From positions 98,347 to 162,346 of the forward strand of contig NZ_JAASRN010000003.1 of NCBI RefSeq assembly GCF_011761635.1: 64,000 nucleotides of DNA, given 5' to 3'. The translations under genes and the position numbers were made by a program. Positions 1-7,463 of this stretch are shown piece after piece; the first letter of the stretch is position 1, and the number at the start of each line of letters is the position of its first letter. This DNA is from Thermonema lapsum (lineage in GTDB: Bacteria; Bacteroidota; Bacteroidia; Cytophagales; Thermonemataceae). The notes under the pieces are model-generated. The model searched no databases. It saw nothing but the letters and a program-made list of their open reading frames with translations, and was not told where the DNA came from.

Positions 1-770
1 CTGCCCAAGCCCTCTTGGCTCGCTTGTATCTCTACAAAGGTGATTGGGCTAACGCCGAAACTTATGCACAGGACGCTTTAAGTTCCACAACGGCTACGAT
101 TTCACCAGCTGCTAGTGTAGTAAGCGATTGGGCTGCTGCTAATGTCCCCCATCGGGAGTCCATCTTTGAGCTGGATATCAACCCCGGCACAGACTGGAGC
201 ACTGTAGATGGCGTGAACAATTCCTTGAGTTCATTGACTAACAACTACACTTCGGGTAACAACTTTAGCGTGCAGGCATCAGCCGACCTGTTGACGCTGT
301 TGAATTCGGAAGGTGGCGCCGACGTTCGCAAAAATTTTTGGGACCAAGACACTGGAACTGGGTTCTATAGATTGAGAAAGTGGCGTGGCGGTAAAGGAGG
401 AGATCCCAACTGCCGCAACATCCCGGTCATTCGTTACTCCGAGGTATTGCTGATTCAAGCTGAAGCCGAAGCGCGCCAAGGTAAAGACCCTGAAGCTCAA
501 ACTACTATCAATACCTTGCGTAGCAACCGCGGTTTGCCAAATACTTCAGACACTGGTTCAGCACTTATCGACCTCATCATGAATGAGCGTCGTAAAGAGC
601 TGATGTTCGAAGGGCATCGTTTCTTTGACCTCAAACGCTTGGGGCTAGACATCCGGAAAGACGATGGAGCTCCCTTGCCCTACAACGACTTCAAAGTGTT
701 GGCACCGCTTTCTAACCAGGACATCATTACCTCGGGTAATGTATTAAAACAAAACCCCGGATACAATTAA
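1..770 (+). CDS. SusD/RagB-family nutrient-binding outer-membrane lipoprotein, C-terminal part
   Basis: The reading frame is open at the left edge of the window (first full codon at base 3), so only about the last 255 residues are present and the lipobox is outside. The TPR-like stretch ALLARLYLYKGDW at the start, RYSEVLLIQAEAEARQG in the middle and NERRKELMFEGHRFFDLKR near the end are typical of SusD/RagB proteins. These sit on the cell surface over a SusC-type TonB-dependent porin and hand it oligomeric nutrients. A susC gene would be expected just upstream, outside the window. The downstream lipoprotein and secreted protease suggest that the ligand could be a peptide or protein product rather than a glycan; that is inference from neighbours only. 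Confidence 0.92.
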   Translation, partial: AQALLARLYLYKGDWANAETYAQDALSSTTATISPAASVVSDWAAANVPHRESIFELDINPGTDWSTVDGVNNSLSSLTNNYTSGNNFSVQASADLLTLLNSEGGADVRKNFWDQDTGTGFYRLRKWRGGKGGDPNCRNIPVIRYSEVLLIQAEAEARQGKDPEAQTTINTLRSNRGLPNTSDTGSALIDLIMNERRKELMFEGHRFFDLKRLGLDIRKDDGAPLPYNDFKVLAPLSNQDIITSGNVLKQNPGYN

Positions 771-780
771 TAATTATTTT

Positions 781-815
781 GAGGTAGCCGGCTACTTGCC
801 GGTTACCTCTTCATT
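781..815 (+). terminator. Hairpin after susD
   Basis: GAGGTAGCCGGC and GCCGGTTACCTC form a 12-bp stem with one G-U pair and a 5-nt loop just after the susD stop. Only a weak T-rich tail follows. It may be a terminator or a processing site that lowers expression of the downstream lipoprotein gene relative to susD. Confidence 0.55.
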
Positions 816-855
816 GGTTTGTGTATTTATAGAAGCATTAAAAAGTTAAAGAACT

Positions 856-1668
856 ATGAAAAAGATACTCTATTCCATGGGCGTATTTGTCACGAGTGCT
901 TTCTTGCTAAGCTCGTGTAAAATAGAAGACCCCGGTACCTCCATCAAGTATGATGGACAATCCTTTGTCGAGTTTGATATTCTTACCTCAGGTAATGTAC
1001 TTCCACCAGATGGAATCGATATTGTTGAGGATGGTGTACCTACGGTGAAATCTTTTAAAATAAACTTAGTGGGAAAAGTTCCCCAGCAAGAAGTGAAGAT
1101 TAAGGTCTCTGTATTGGGCGCTTCTACTGCCGTAGCCGGAACACATTATAACTTGCCCAGCACGGAGGTTACCATTCCTGCCGGACAAACATCTGGGAAT
1201 CTAGTAGTCGAAATCTTAGATGATAATTTAACTGTAGGGCGGTTTGATACGTTGTGGCTCGTTCTTGAGGGTGGAGATGGATACGTACCTGCTGAGAAAT
1301 TTAAAAACTTGCCTTATGTCTTTGGGGTATGTCCTTTTAATATTAATACCTTCACTGGTAATTACAACTGCGATGAGCCGGGTTACAAGGTATATCCTGT
1401 AAAGTTCACTCGAGTTTCCGGAACAACTGTTAAAAACGATAATTTCTGGGATGTAGGGGCGCAGATTAACTACGTTTTTGCCGCAGATGGTAGCTCAGTA
1501 ACCATTCCCACTCAACCGTTTGTATATGGACCTTACAACTTAGTAGTAGATGGCGCAAGCCCCTCAAAGCCTAGCACCTGCAGTGGCTCTTTCAAGGTGG
1601 ACTATGAGGTGCGCTTCCAGGCAGGAGGAGTTGTTGAGAATAATACTCATACCTTCACTAAGAGATAA
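856..1668 (+). CDS. Surface lipoprotein, SusD-associated (DUF4843/Calx-beta-like)
   Basis: This 270-residue protein starts with a lipoprotein signal peptide ending in the lipobox LLSSC (Cys about residue 21). The acidic residues right after the Cys (KIED) fit surface export in Bacteroidota. Residues about 70-140 (AGTHYNLP, VTIPAGQTSG, LVVEILDD) look like a Calx-beta/DUF4843-type beta-sandwich, common directly downstream of SusD genes. The rest is beta-rich with no catalytic motif that I recognise. It probably binds ligand or stabilises the SusCD complex at the surface. The assignment to DUF4843 is from pattern only. Confidence 0.75.
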   Translation: MKKILYSMGVFVTSAFLLSSCKIEDPGTSIKYDGQSFVEFDILTSGNVLPPDGIDIVEDGVPTVKSFKINLVGKVPQQEVKIKVSVLGASTAVAGTHYNLPSTEVTIPAGQTSGNLVVEILDDNLTVGRFDTLWLVLEGGDGYVPAEKFKNLPYVFGVCPFNINTFTGNYNCDEPGYKVYPVKFTRVSGTTVKNDNFWDVGAQINYVFAADGSSVTIPTQPFVYGPYNLVVDGASPSKPSTCSGSFKVDYEVRFQAGGVVENNTHTFTKR

Positions 1669-1696
1669 CTTCTTACTTTATTTTATGTAGGTTGGA

Positions 1697-1730
1697 GGCT
1701 ATAGGCATCGCAAGATGCCTATAGTCGTTT
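1697..1730 (+). terminator. Hairpin terminator after SusD-associated lipoprotein
   Basis: GGCTATAGGCATC and GATGCCTATAGTC form a 13-bp stem (one G-U pair) around a GCAA tetraloop, followed by GTTT. It separates the lipoprotein gene from the protease gene, so the protease may be transcribed separately or by read-through. Confidence 0.65.
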
Positions 1731-1787
1731 AGAGAAGGGCTTCATTGATGTTGAAACATAGAATTTCATCATAAAATCAAGAAAACC

Positions 1788-4700
1788 ATGAACTACTTCT
1801 TTGAGAAGGTCACTCGGCTATGGATGTTGTGTGTTTTCTTGCTGGGGGGGCAAGTGTATGCCCAGCAACAAACCAACAAAGCGCGCTTGCTGGAGCTGGC
1901 GCAGCAGTATACCCATGAATATGAGGCGGCACGCGAGCGGGTGGCACAATACGCTGCTGCTAAGGGAGTAAGGACCCGGGTGGAATTGCCCAACGGCAAA
2001 GTCATAGAGATAGTAGATGTAACCCCCGACGGTCAGCCCATTTACCGAGAAACCAAGAATGCAGGAGCAGCCGCCACCATAGGCACCAACCACTTGCATC
2101 CGGGAGGCAGGCTGGGGCTTAACCTCACCGGCAAAGGCATGTTCGTAGGCGTGTGGGATGGCGGCAATGTGCGTGCTTCTCACCAGGAGTTCGGAGGGCG
2201 GGTAATCGCTGCCAACGACGGACCCTCTCTCAGCGCACACGCTACCCACGTAACGGGCACCATGATAGCTGCCGGCGTGAACCCTGCTGCCAAAGGCATG
2301 GCGCCCGAAGCCGAAGCCCACACCTACTACTGGAACAACGATTTGGCAGAGATGGCGCAGGAGGCAGCCAACGGCTTGCTGGTATCGAATCACTCCTATG
2401 GCACCGTGCAGGGGTGGTATAACAGTGGCTCCGGATGGCAATGGACCGGTGGCAGCGGAAACGAAGACCCCGACTTTGGGGCTTACACCGCGCTGTCAAG
2501 AGCTATTGACAACGTGGCATACAACGCACCTTATTACCTGATCTGCTGGGCTGCTGGCAATGATAATAATGATGTCGGTATCGGACCACAGCCACCCGAT
2601 TGTTCCATTGACGGTGGCGACTGCATAGGACCGGAAGGAATGGCTAAAAATATTTTGGCAGTAGGGGCTGTACGAACAAACTCTAACTACACTGGACCTT
2701 CCAGCGTGGAGCTGGCAAACTTTAGTTCTCGAGGACCCGCCGACGACGGACGCATCAAGCCCGACATTACAGCGGCTGGTGTGAACCTTACCTCCTCGGT
2801 GAGCAGCGCCGATAATGCCTACGGCCCAATGAGCGGCACTTCTATGGCTACCCCAAACTTATCGGGTTCTTTGATTTTGCTCCAGCAGCTTTATTATCAG
2901 CTGCATGGGCGATACATGCGCTCGGCAACCCTTAAAGGCTTGGTGATTCAAACTGCCAAAGAAGCAGGCGCTCACCCTGGACCCGACCACTGGTATGGTT
3001 GGGGGCTCGCCGACATAGAGCATGCTGCCAAAGTGATATGGGAAGAAAATGGGCAGAACATTCGCATCATAGAATCCACATTGAACAACGGGAGCACCTA
3101 TTCGTTTACTTTTTATACAGACGGAACTGCCCCGGTGGTGCTTACCCTGTGCTGGACCGATGTGCCGAGCAACCATCTGTCAAGCGGACTGGACGACCCT
3201 ACGCCCACCTTGGTCAACGACTTGGATGTGAAGATTATCGATGCTTCTGACCCTTCCAATGTGTATTTCCCATGGATTGGTCCTACTACGCCTACCGGAC
3301 CGGCTACTAAGGGGGTGAACAATGTGGACAACGTGGAAAAAATAGAATTTACCCCAGCGGCGCCAGGAAATTATACTGTGATAGTGTCGCACAAAGGCAC
3401 GCTTGAAAACGCACCTCAAGCATTTTCTATTATCTTGGAAGCGCCGGATGCCTCGGCATCCAGTGCGGTGCTTTATTGGAAGGGCGGCAGCGGCGACTTG
3501 GCAGACCCTACTCGTTGGGCAACCGCTCCTGATGGCACAGGCTCCGGCATGCCCGATGCTACCAAACGTTTGGTGTTTGGTGCCAATGCTTTTACAGGTG
3601 ATGGCAACCTCCTGACGCTCTCGCAAGATATCGATGCCGCTCAAATCTATTGGACAGCTTCTGGGAACCAGCAGCTGAATCTGCAAGGCAATACGCTCAA
3701 TGTAAGAGGTTCGTTTTTAATAAATGGAGGAAAGCTAAATGTTACCGGAGCCGGCACTGTCTTATTGGGTAGCAACTCCGGAGATTTAATAGCCAATCTG
3801 AACGAATCGGATTGGAGCATGGCTAACGTCTCTGTGCTGATGCTGGACCCCAATGCCAAAGCTGACTTTCAAAATGTAGCTTCATTGGGTACGCTTACCC
3901 TCTATCAAGGAGAAGCCGACTTCTCCGGTGAGACTTTCAGGGTGCAAAACATTTACCCCAGTGGAAACTCGCAGAAAAAGCTGAACTTAGAGAATGCGGT
4001 GCTTACCGTTGAGCAAGACATCGACCTCAACAGTGCCAACTTGAATGTTGTGTCGGCAGGTGCCCGCATCAATACCTCACCTTCAGCCACTGTTTCTTTG
4101 TCTCTGAAAAACCAAATCTATGACTTCGACATTACGGTCGATAATGGGGCTACGCTATCTGTGAATGGTTTAGATGGAGCTTCTTTGAAACGCCTGACAC
4201 TCAACAGCGGCAGCTTGATAGTGAATAATGACCTTGCCGTGCAAAGGCTTACAGCCATGCCGGCTACTGCTATTCGAATAAAGGCTGCCAAAACCTTGTC
4301 GATAGGCGAGGGCTCTGCTATCACGGGAAGTGCTTCCAATGCTACTACGCTTTCCGGTGTAGGCGGAAGTGCCCAATTATCGTCAATGAATAACATGAAA
4401 CTATGCGCTTCTCATTTAGTGATTAATGATGTAAACGTAATAGCTCCATTGGTGGCTACTGCTACGCAAAGCACATTGACCAATGCAAGCGGGTGGTTGC
4501 AGCAAGCTTGCGGCGAGGTACTGTTTGCTGATTTTACTGCCCAATATTCTTGTGTAGCAAGAGGAACTACTTTCTTTAATAATCAATCCAGTGGTAATAT
4601 CCAAAGCTATCTGTGGGATTTCGGCGACGGTGCCACCTCAACTGAGCCTTATCCTACGCATACTTATGCGACGATGGGTAACTATCTGGTTACTCTTACC

Positions 4701-5234
4701 GTCTCCGATGGCACCAATACGCACATAAACAGCAAGACCATTCAGGTAAACAACTACAACTATACCTCTGAACCTTATTTGTCATATGTAAGTGGAAAGT
4801 TGTATGTGAATGGAAATGTTGGCTTTTACCGTTGGTTCAAAGACGGTGTTCTTATTCCTGACTTCACCAGCAATGGCTTGCCAGTAGGTAATTATGGTAT
4901 TGGGGATTACTATGCAGTGGTAGGCAATACCAATTGTGCTTACCGAACCCAACCCTTGTTTGTAAATGGGCTTGCCCAGGAGATATCGGAGGGTATAGAG
5001 TTGTATCCCAATCCATTTGCTGATGAGCTGCATGTGGAGCTAAGCCATGCATGGCAGGGTGAGCTGGAAATCATCATTACCGACCTCGCAGGACGCACAC
5101 AACAAACTTGTAAAAAAACTAAAAAAGGCTTCTCCTTTGTAGAGACCTTACCTGTGAAGTTGTCACCGGGGGTTTACATATTTACCATTAAAACCGATGA
5201 TTTCTTAGTTCATAAACGCATCGTAAAGCAATAA
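1788..5234 (+). CDS. Secreted S8 (subtilisin-like) serine protease with PKD and T9SS sorting domains
   Basis: The 1148-residue protein has a signal peptide (residues 1-25, ending VYAQ). The subtilase domain has the catalytic triad Asp124 (VGVWDGG), His151 (HATHVTGT) and Ser352 (GTSMATP). Residues about 430-560 resemble the beta-sandwich domain that often follows subtilase domains. From about 565 to 900 comes a long region starting WKGGSGDLADPTRW and rich in short repeating beta-strands, probably a beta-solenoid. A PKD domain (WDFGDG) lies at about 911-985, and the C-terminus from about 1070 (LYPNPFADELHV ... GVYIFTIKT) is a type A T9SS sorting domain. The enzyme should be exported by Sec, carried across the outer membrane by T9SS and anchored or released to digest external protein. 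Confidence 0.93.
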   Translation: MNYFFEKVTRLWMLCVFLLGGQVYAQQQTNKARLLELAQQYTHEYEAARERVAQYAAAKGVRTRVELPNGKVIEIVDVTPDGQPIYRETKNAGAAATIGTNHLHPGGRLGLNLTGKGMFVGVWDGGNVRASHQEFGGRVIAANDGPSLSAHATHVTGTMIAAGVNPAAKGMAPEAEAHTYYWNNDLAEMAQEAANGLLVSNHSYGTVQGWYNSGSGWQWTGGSGNEDPDFGAYTALSRAIDNVAYNAPYYLICWAAGNDNNDVGIGPQPPDCSIDGGDCIGPEGMAKNILAVGAVRTNSNYTGPSSVELANFSSRGPADDGRIKPDITAAGVNLTSSVSSADNAYGPMSGTSMATPNLSGSLILLQQLYYQLHGRYMRSATLKGLVIQTAKEAGAHPGPDHWYGWGLADIEHAAKVIWEENGQNIRIIESTLNNGSTYSFTFYTDGTAPVVLTLCWTDVPSNHLSSGLDDPTPTLVNDLDVKIIDASDPSNVYFPWIGPTTPTGPATKGVNNVDNVEKIEFTPAAPGNYTVIVSHKGTLENAPQAFSIILEAPDASASSAVLYWKGGSGDLADPTRWATAPDGTGSGMPDATKRLVFGANAFTGDGNLLTLSQDIDAAQIYWTASGNQQLNLQGNTLNVRGSFLINGGKLNVTGAGTVLLGSNSGDLIANLNESDWSMANVSVLMLDPNAKADFQNVASLGTLTLYQGEADFSGETFRVQNIYPSGNSQKKLNLENAVLTVEQDIDLNSANLNVVSAGARINTSPSATVSLSLKNQIYDFDITVDNGATLSVNGLDGASLKRLTLNSGSLIVNNDLAVQRLTAMPATAIRIKAAKTLSIGEGSAITGSASNATTLSGVGGSAQLSSMNNMKLCASHLVINDVNVIAPLVATATQSTLTNASGWLQQACGEVLFADFTAQYSCVARGTTFFNNQSSGNIQSYLWDFGDGATSTEPYPTHTYATMGNYLVTLTVSDGTNTHINSKTIQVNNYNYTSEPYLSYVSGKLYVNGNVGFYRWFKDGVLIPDFTSNGLPVGNYGIGDYYAVVGNTNCAYRTQPLFVNGLAQEISEGIELYPNPFADELHVELSHAWQGELEIIITDLAGRTQQTCKKTKKGFSFVETLPVKLSPGVYIFTIKTDDFLVHKRIVKQ

Positions 5235-5290
5235 ATCTTGATACTTTTCGTTTGAGTGAAAGAGTTAAACTGTTAAAATATCCATCTCTT

Positions 5291-5974
5291 ATGCTACGAT
5301 TATTTCAAATTATTTCGACTACCCTACTTACACTTCTCTGTGTTGCAGGCTACGCCCAAATTTCAAATTTAACAGCCTTTGATGGCACACCGATTAAAGA
5401 AAACAGGTATCCGAATGTAAAAGGTTCGCCTTGGCTGGTGGATGCCTGGCTGGATGGGGAAGTCTGGGGTGAAGGTGAGCAGCGCCTGAAAAATGTAAAG
5501 CTGCGCTACGATGAGTATGCCGATGACGTAGTACTGTTCAAAGAGGGAAAAAGTTTTCGACTGAACCCGGCAACCATTCGGGGCTTTGTGGTCTATGTTC
5601 CTGAATCTTCGGATTTGGAAGCCAAGCCTTACGTGTATAAGAATGGCTACCCGGAAGTAGATAATAACAGTAAAAACACCTTCTACAGGGTGCTGTATGA
5701 AGGCAAGAAAGCTGTCTTCTTGTATCGCACGAAAGTAGAGCTTTTTGAGAATGCACCTACTTATGGTTCTGCTGTAAATGAAACATCTTTTGTGCGCAAG
5801 AAGCGCTATTATATCTACAAAGATGGCAAAATGCATCCGGTACTTCTCAATAAAAAAGACATATTGAATGCATTGAACGACAAAGCGGCAGAAGCATATG
5901 CAGCAAAAAATAAAATGAAGCTGAAGAAAGAAGAGGAAATCATTCAGCTGATGGCAGCCGTAGAGTCCATGTAA
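5291..5974 (+). CDS. Exported protein of unknown function
   Basis: I chose the ATG that gives a proper signal peptide (LLTLLCVAGYAQ) instead of an upstream TTG 13 codons earlier. The 227-residue product has a short beta-rich core (residues about 25-150) and a Lys/Glu-rich C-terminal helix (about 190-227). No family motif is recognised. It lies 56 nt after the protease gene on the same strand and ends before a strong terminator, so it may share that transcript. It resembles small periplasmic proteins common in Cytophagales, but I cannot give a role. Confidence 0.75.
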   Translation: MLRLFQIISTTLLTLLCVAGYAQISNLTAFDGTPIKENRYPNVKGSPWLVDAWLDGEVWGEGEQRLKNVKLRYDEYADDVVLFKEGKSFRLNPATIRGFVVYVPESSDLEAKPYVYKNGYPEVDNNSKNTFYRVLYEGKKAVFLYRTKVELFENAPTYGSAVNETSFVRKKRYYIYKDGKMHPVLLNKKDILNALNDKAAEAYAAKNKMKLKKEEEIIQLMAAVESM

Positions 5975-6002
5975 GCAAAAAGCCTGCTTTCAAGAAAAGG
6001 TC

Positions 6003-6026
6003 AAAAGCCCCCAGGTGGGGGCTTTT
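6003..6026 (+). terminator. Intrinsic terminator
   Basis: AAAAGCCCCC and GGGGGCTTTT form a perfect 10-bp stem around AGGT with a built-in T tail. It closes the protease/exported-protein region before the rsmH promoter. Confidence 0.85.
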
Positions 6027-6057
6027 GCTATTGATGTACTTGGCTTCTGTATCTTTG
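6024..6057 (+). promoter_or_regulatory. Promoter of rsmH
   Basis: TATCTTTG at 6050-6057 matches the Bacteroidota -7 box TAnnTTTG. A TTTG at 6024-6027 lies 22 nt upstream, slightly longer than the usual spacing of about 19. Transcription would start about 10 nt before the rsmH ATG. Confidence 0.55.
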
Positions 6058-6072
6058 CAGAAAAAAACAGCT

Positions 6073-7002
6073 ATGAGTCATTATCATGAGCCGGTGATGT
6101 TGAAGGAGGTACTGGCGTTTGTGCCTGCATTTACTGAGCCCAAAGAATCTTTGTTGTTTTTAGATTTAACCTTTGGAGGCGGAGGGCACAGTCGCGCTAT
6201 TTTGCAAAACATGCCCGAAAGGGCGGCTCTGTGGGCTTTCGACCAAGACAGCGACGCTGCCATGCAAGCCAAGCAAATCACCGACCCCCGCTTTCGATTC
6301 TTTCAGGCAAATTTTCGTTTTTTCGGTCAATTCCTTGAAGCGCAAGCCCAAGAAGGCGCCGATTTTATTTTGGCAGACTTGGGGGTTTCCTCGCATCAGT
6401 TCGATACTCCGGAGCGGGGCTTCTCTTTTCGCTTTCCCCAAGAGCCGCTCGATATGCGCATGAACCGGCAGGCGCCGCTTTCTGCTGCCGACATCTTGAA
6501 CAACTACAGTGCCGAAGAGTTGCAGCGGGTATTGAGCTGGTATGGTGAAGTAAAAAATGCCCGCACCTTGGCAAAAAGCATCTTAGCTGCCCGCTCGGTG
6601 CGTCCCTTACGTACAGTAGCCGATTTAAATGCAGTAATAGAGAAGCACGCCCCCCGCCATAAAGCCCAACAGTACTTTGCCAAGGTATATCAGGCAATAC
6701 GCATAGAGGTGAATGATGAAATGGGGGCGCTGCGTGAAATGCTTAAGCAGGCTGCCAAATACTTGCGCCCCGGTGGACGTATTGTCGTGATTTCTTATCA
6801 TTCTTTGGAAGACCGTCTGGTAAAACACTTCTTTGCTACGGGTAGTTTCCGTGGACAGGAGCCCCCGCGCGATTTGTATGGCAACCTACTGACTCCCTTG
6901 CAGCCGGTAACCCGTAAGGCTTTGGGACCGTCCGAAGAAGAAATACGGCGCAATCCACGTGCCCGCAGTGCCAAACTGCGGGTGGCTGAGCGGATAACAT
7001 AG
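6073..7002 (+). CDS. rsmH: 16S rRNA (cytosine1402-N4)-methyltransferase RsmH
   Basis: RsmH (MraW) uses S-adenosylmethionine to methylate N4 of C1402 in the 16S rRNA decoding centre. The 309-residue product starts at MSHYHEPVML, the family's usual N-terminus, so I rejected a longer upstream start. The SAM-binding loop DLTFGGGGHS is at residues 31-40, DLGVSSHQFD follows at about 98-107, and the C-terminal motif VISYHSLEDRLVK is intact. The gene normally follows mraZ at the head of the division/cell-wall cluster. Here no mraZ precedes it, but ftsL-like and ftsI genes follow. Confidence 0.97.
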   Translation: MSHYHEPVMLKEVLAFVPAFTEPKESLLFLDLTFGGGGHSRAILQNMPERAALWAFDQDSDAAMQAKQITDPRFRFFQANFRFFGQFLEAQAQEGADFILADLGVSSHQFDTPERGFSFRFPQEPLDMRMNRQAPLSAADILNNYSAEELQRVLSWYGEVKNARTLAKSILAARSVRPLRTVADLNAVIEKHAPRHKAQQYFAKVYQAIRIEVNDEMGALREMLKQAAKYLRPGGRIVVISYHSLEDRLVKHFFATGSFRGQEPPRDLYGNLLTPLQPVTRKALGPSEEEIRRNPRARSAKLRVAERIT

Positions 7003-7076
7003 GAACCTACCGCCAGCTGTAGGTTTGCTTTTTAGCCCCTTTCTGTGCATCTTTAAATGCTGCAACAAGAAATACC

Positions 7077-7451
7077 ATGGCAGAAAATACATACAAAAAG
7101 CCGCCTTTTCAAACAGAAAGCAAACGCCCTGGCGGTCTGTTTCGTTGGATAGACAAATTGTTGAATTTAGACTTTTTGCTCGATGACAAACACCGAAAGA
7201 ACGTAGTGCCTTATCTGCTTTTTTCGGCATTGCTGGCAATCGTTTATATCGCCAACAGGCACTATGCCGAGCGTAGTCAGCACCGTCTGATGCAGCTGCG
7301 TAGGGAGGTAAACAACCTGCGTACGGAATACACCACCCGTAAAGCAGATTATATGAGCTTGACCCGCCAGTCGGTGGTGAAGCAAAAAGCACAAAAGCTG
7401 GGACTGGAAAGCGGGCACAAACCCCCTTATGTCATTCGGTTGGACGACTAA
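7077..7451 (+). CDS. FtsL-like cell division protein
   Basis: The 124-residue protein has a cytoplasmic N-terminus of about 42 residues, one membrane span (about 43-59, VVPYLLFSALLAIVYIA) and a periplasmic coiled coil (about 64-100). That topology, the size and the position between rsmH and the division transpeptidase match FtsL, a bitopic scaffold of the FtsQLB complex that activates septal wall synthesis. FtsL sequences diverge strongly, so the call rests on topology and gene order more than on motifs. The next gene starts 12 nt after its stop. Confidence 0.8.
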   Translation: MAENTYKKPPFQTESKRPGGLFRWIDKLLNLDFLLDDKHRKNVVPYLLFSALLAIVYIANRHYAERSQHRLMQLRREVNNLRTEYTTRKADYMSLTRQSVVKQKAQKLGLESGHKPPYVIRLDD

Positions 7452-7463
7452 AAAAGCAAAGCC

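Noticed and set aside
1818..2441. A 207-codon open frame on the minus strand
   Set aside because: Antisense to the signal peptide and catalytic domain of the S8 protease; it has no recognisable motif.
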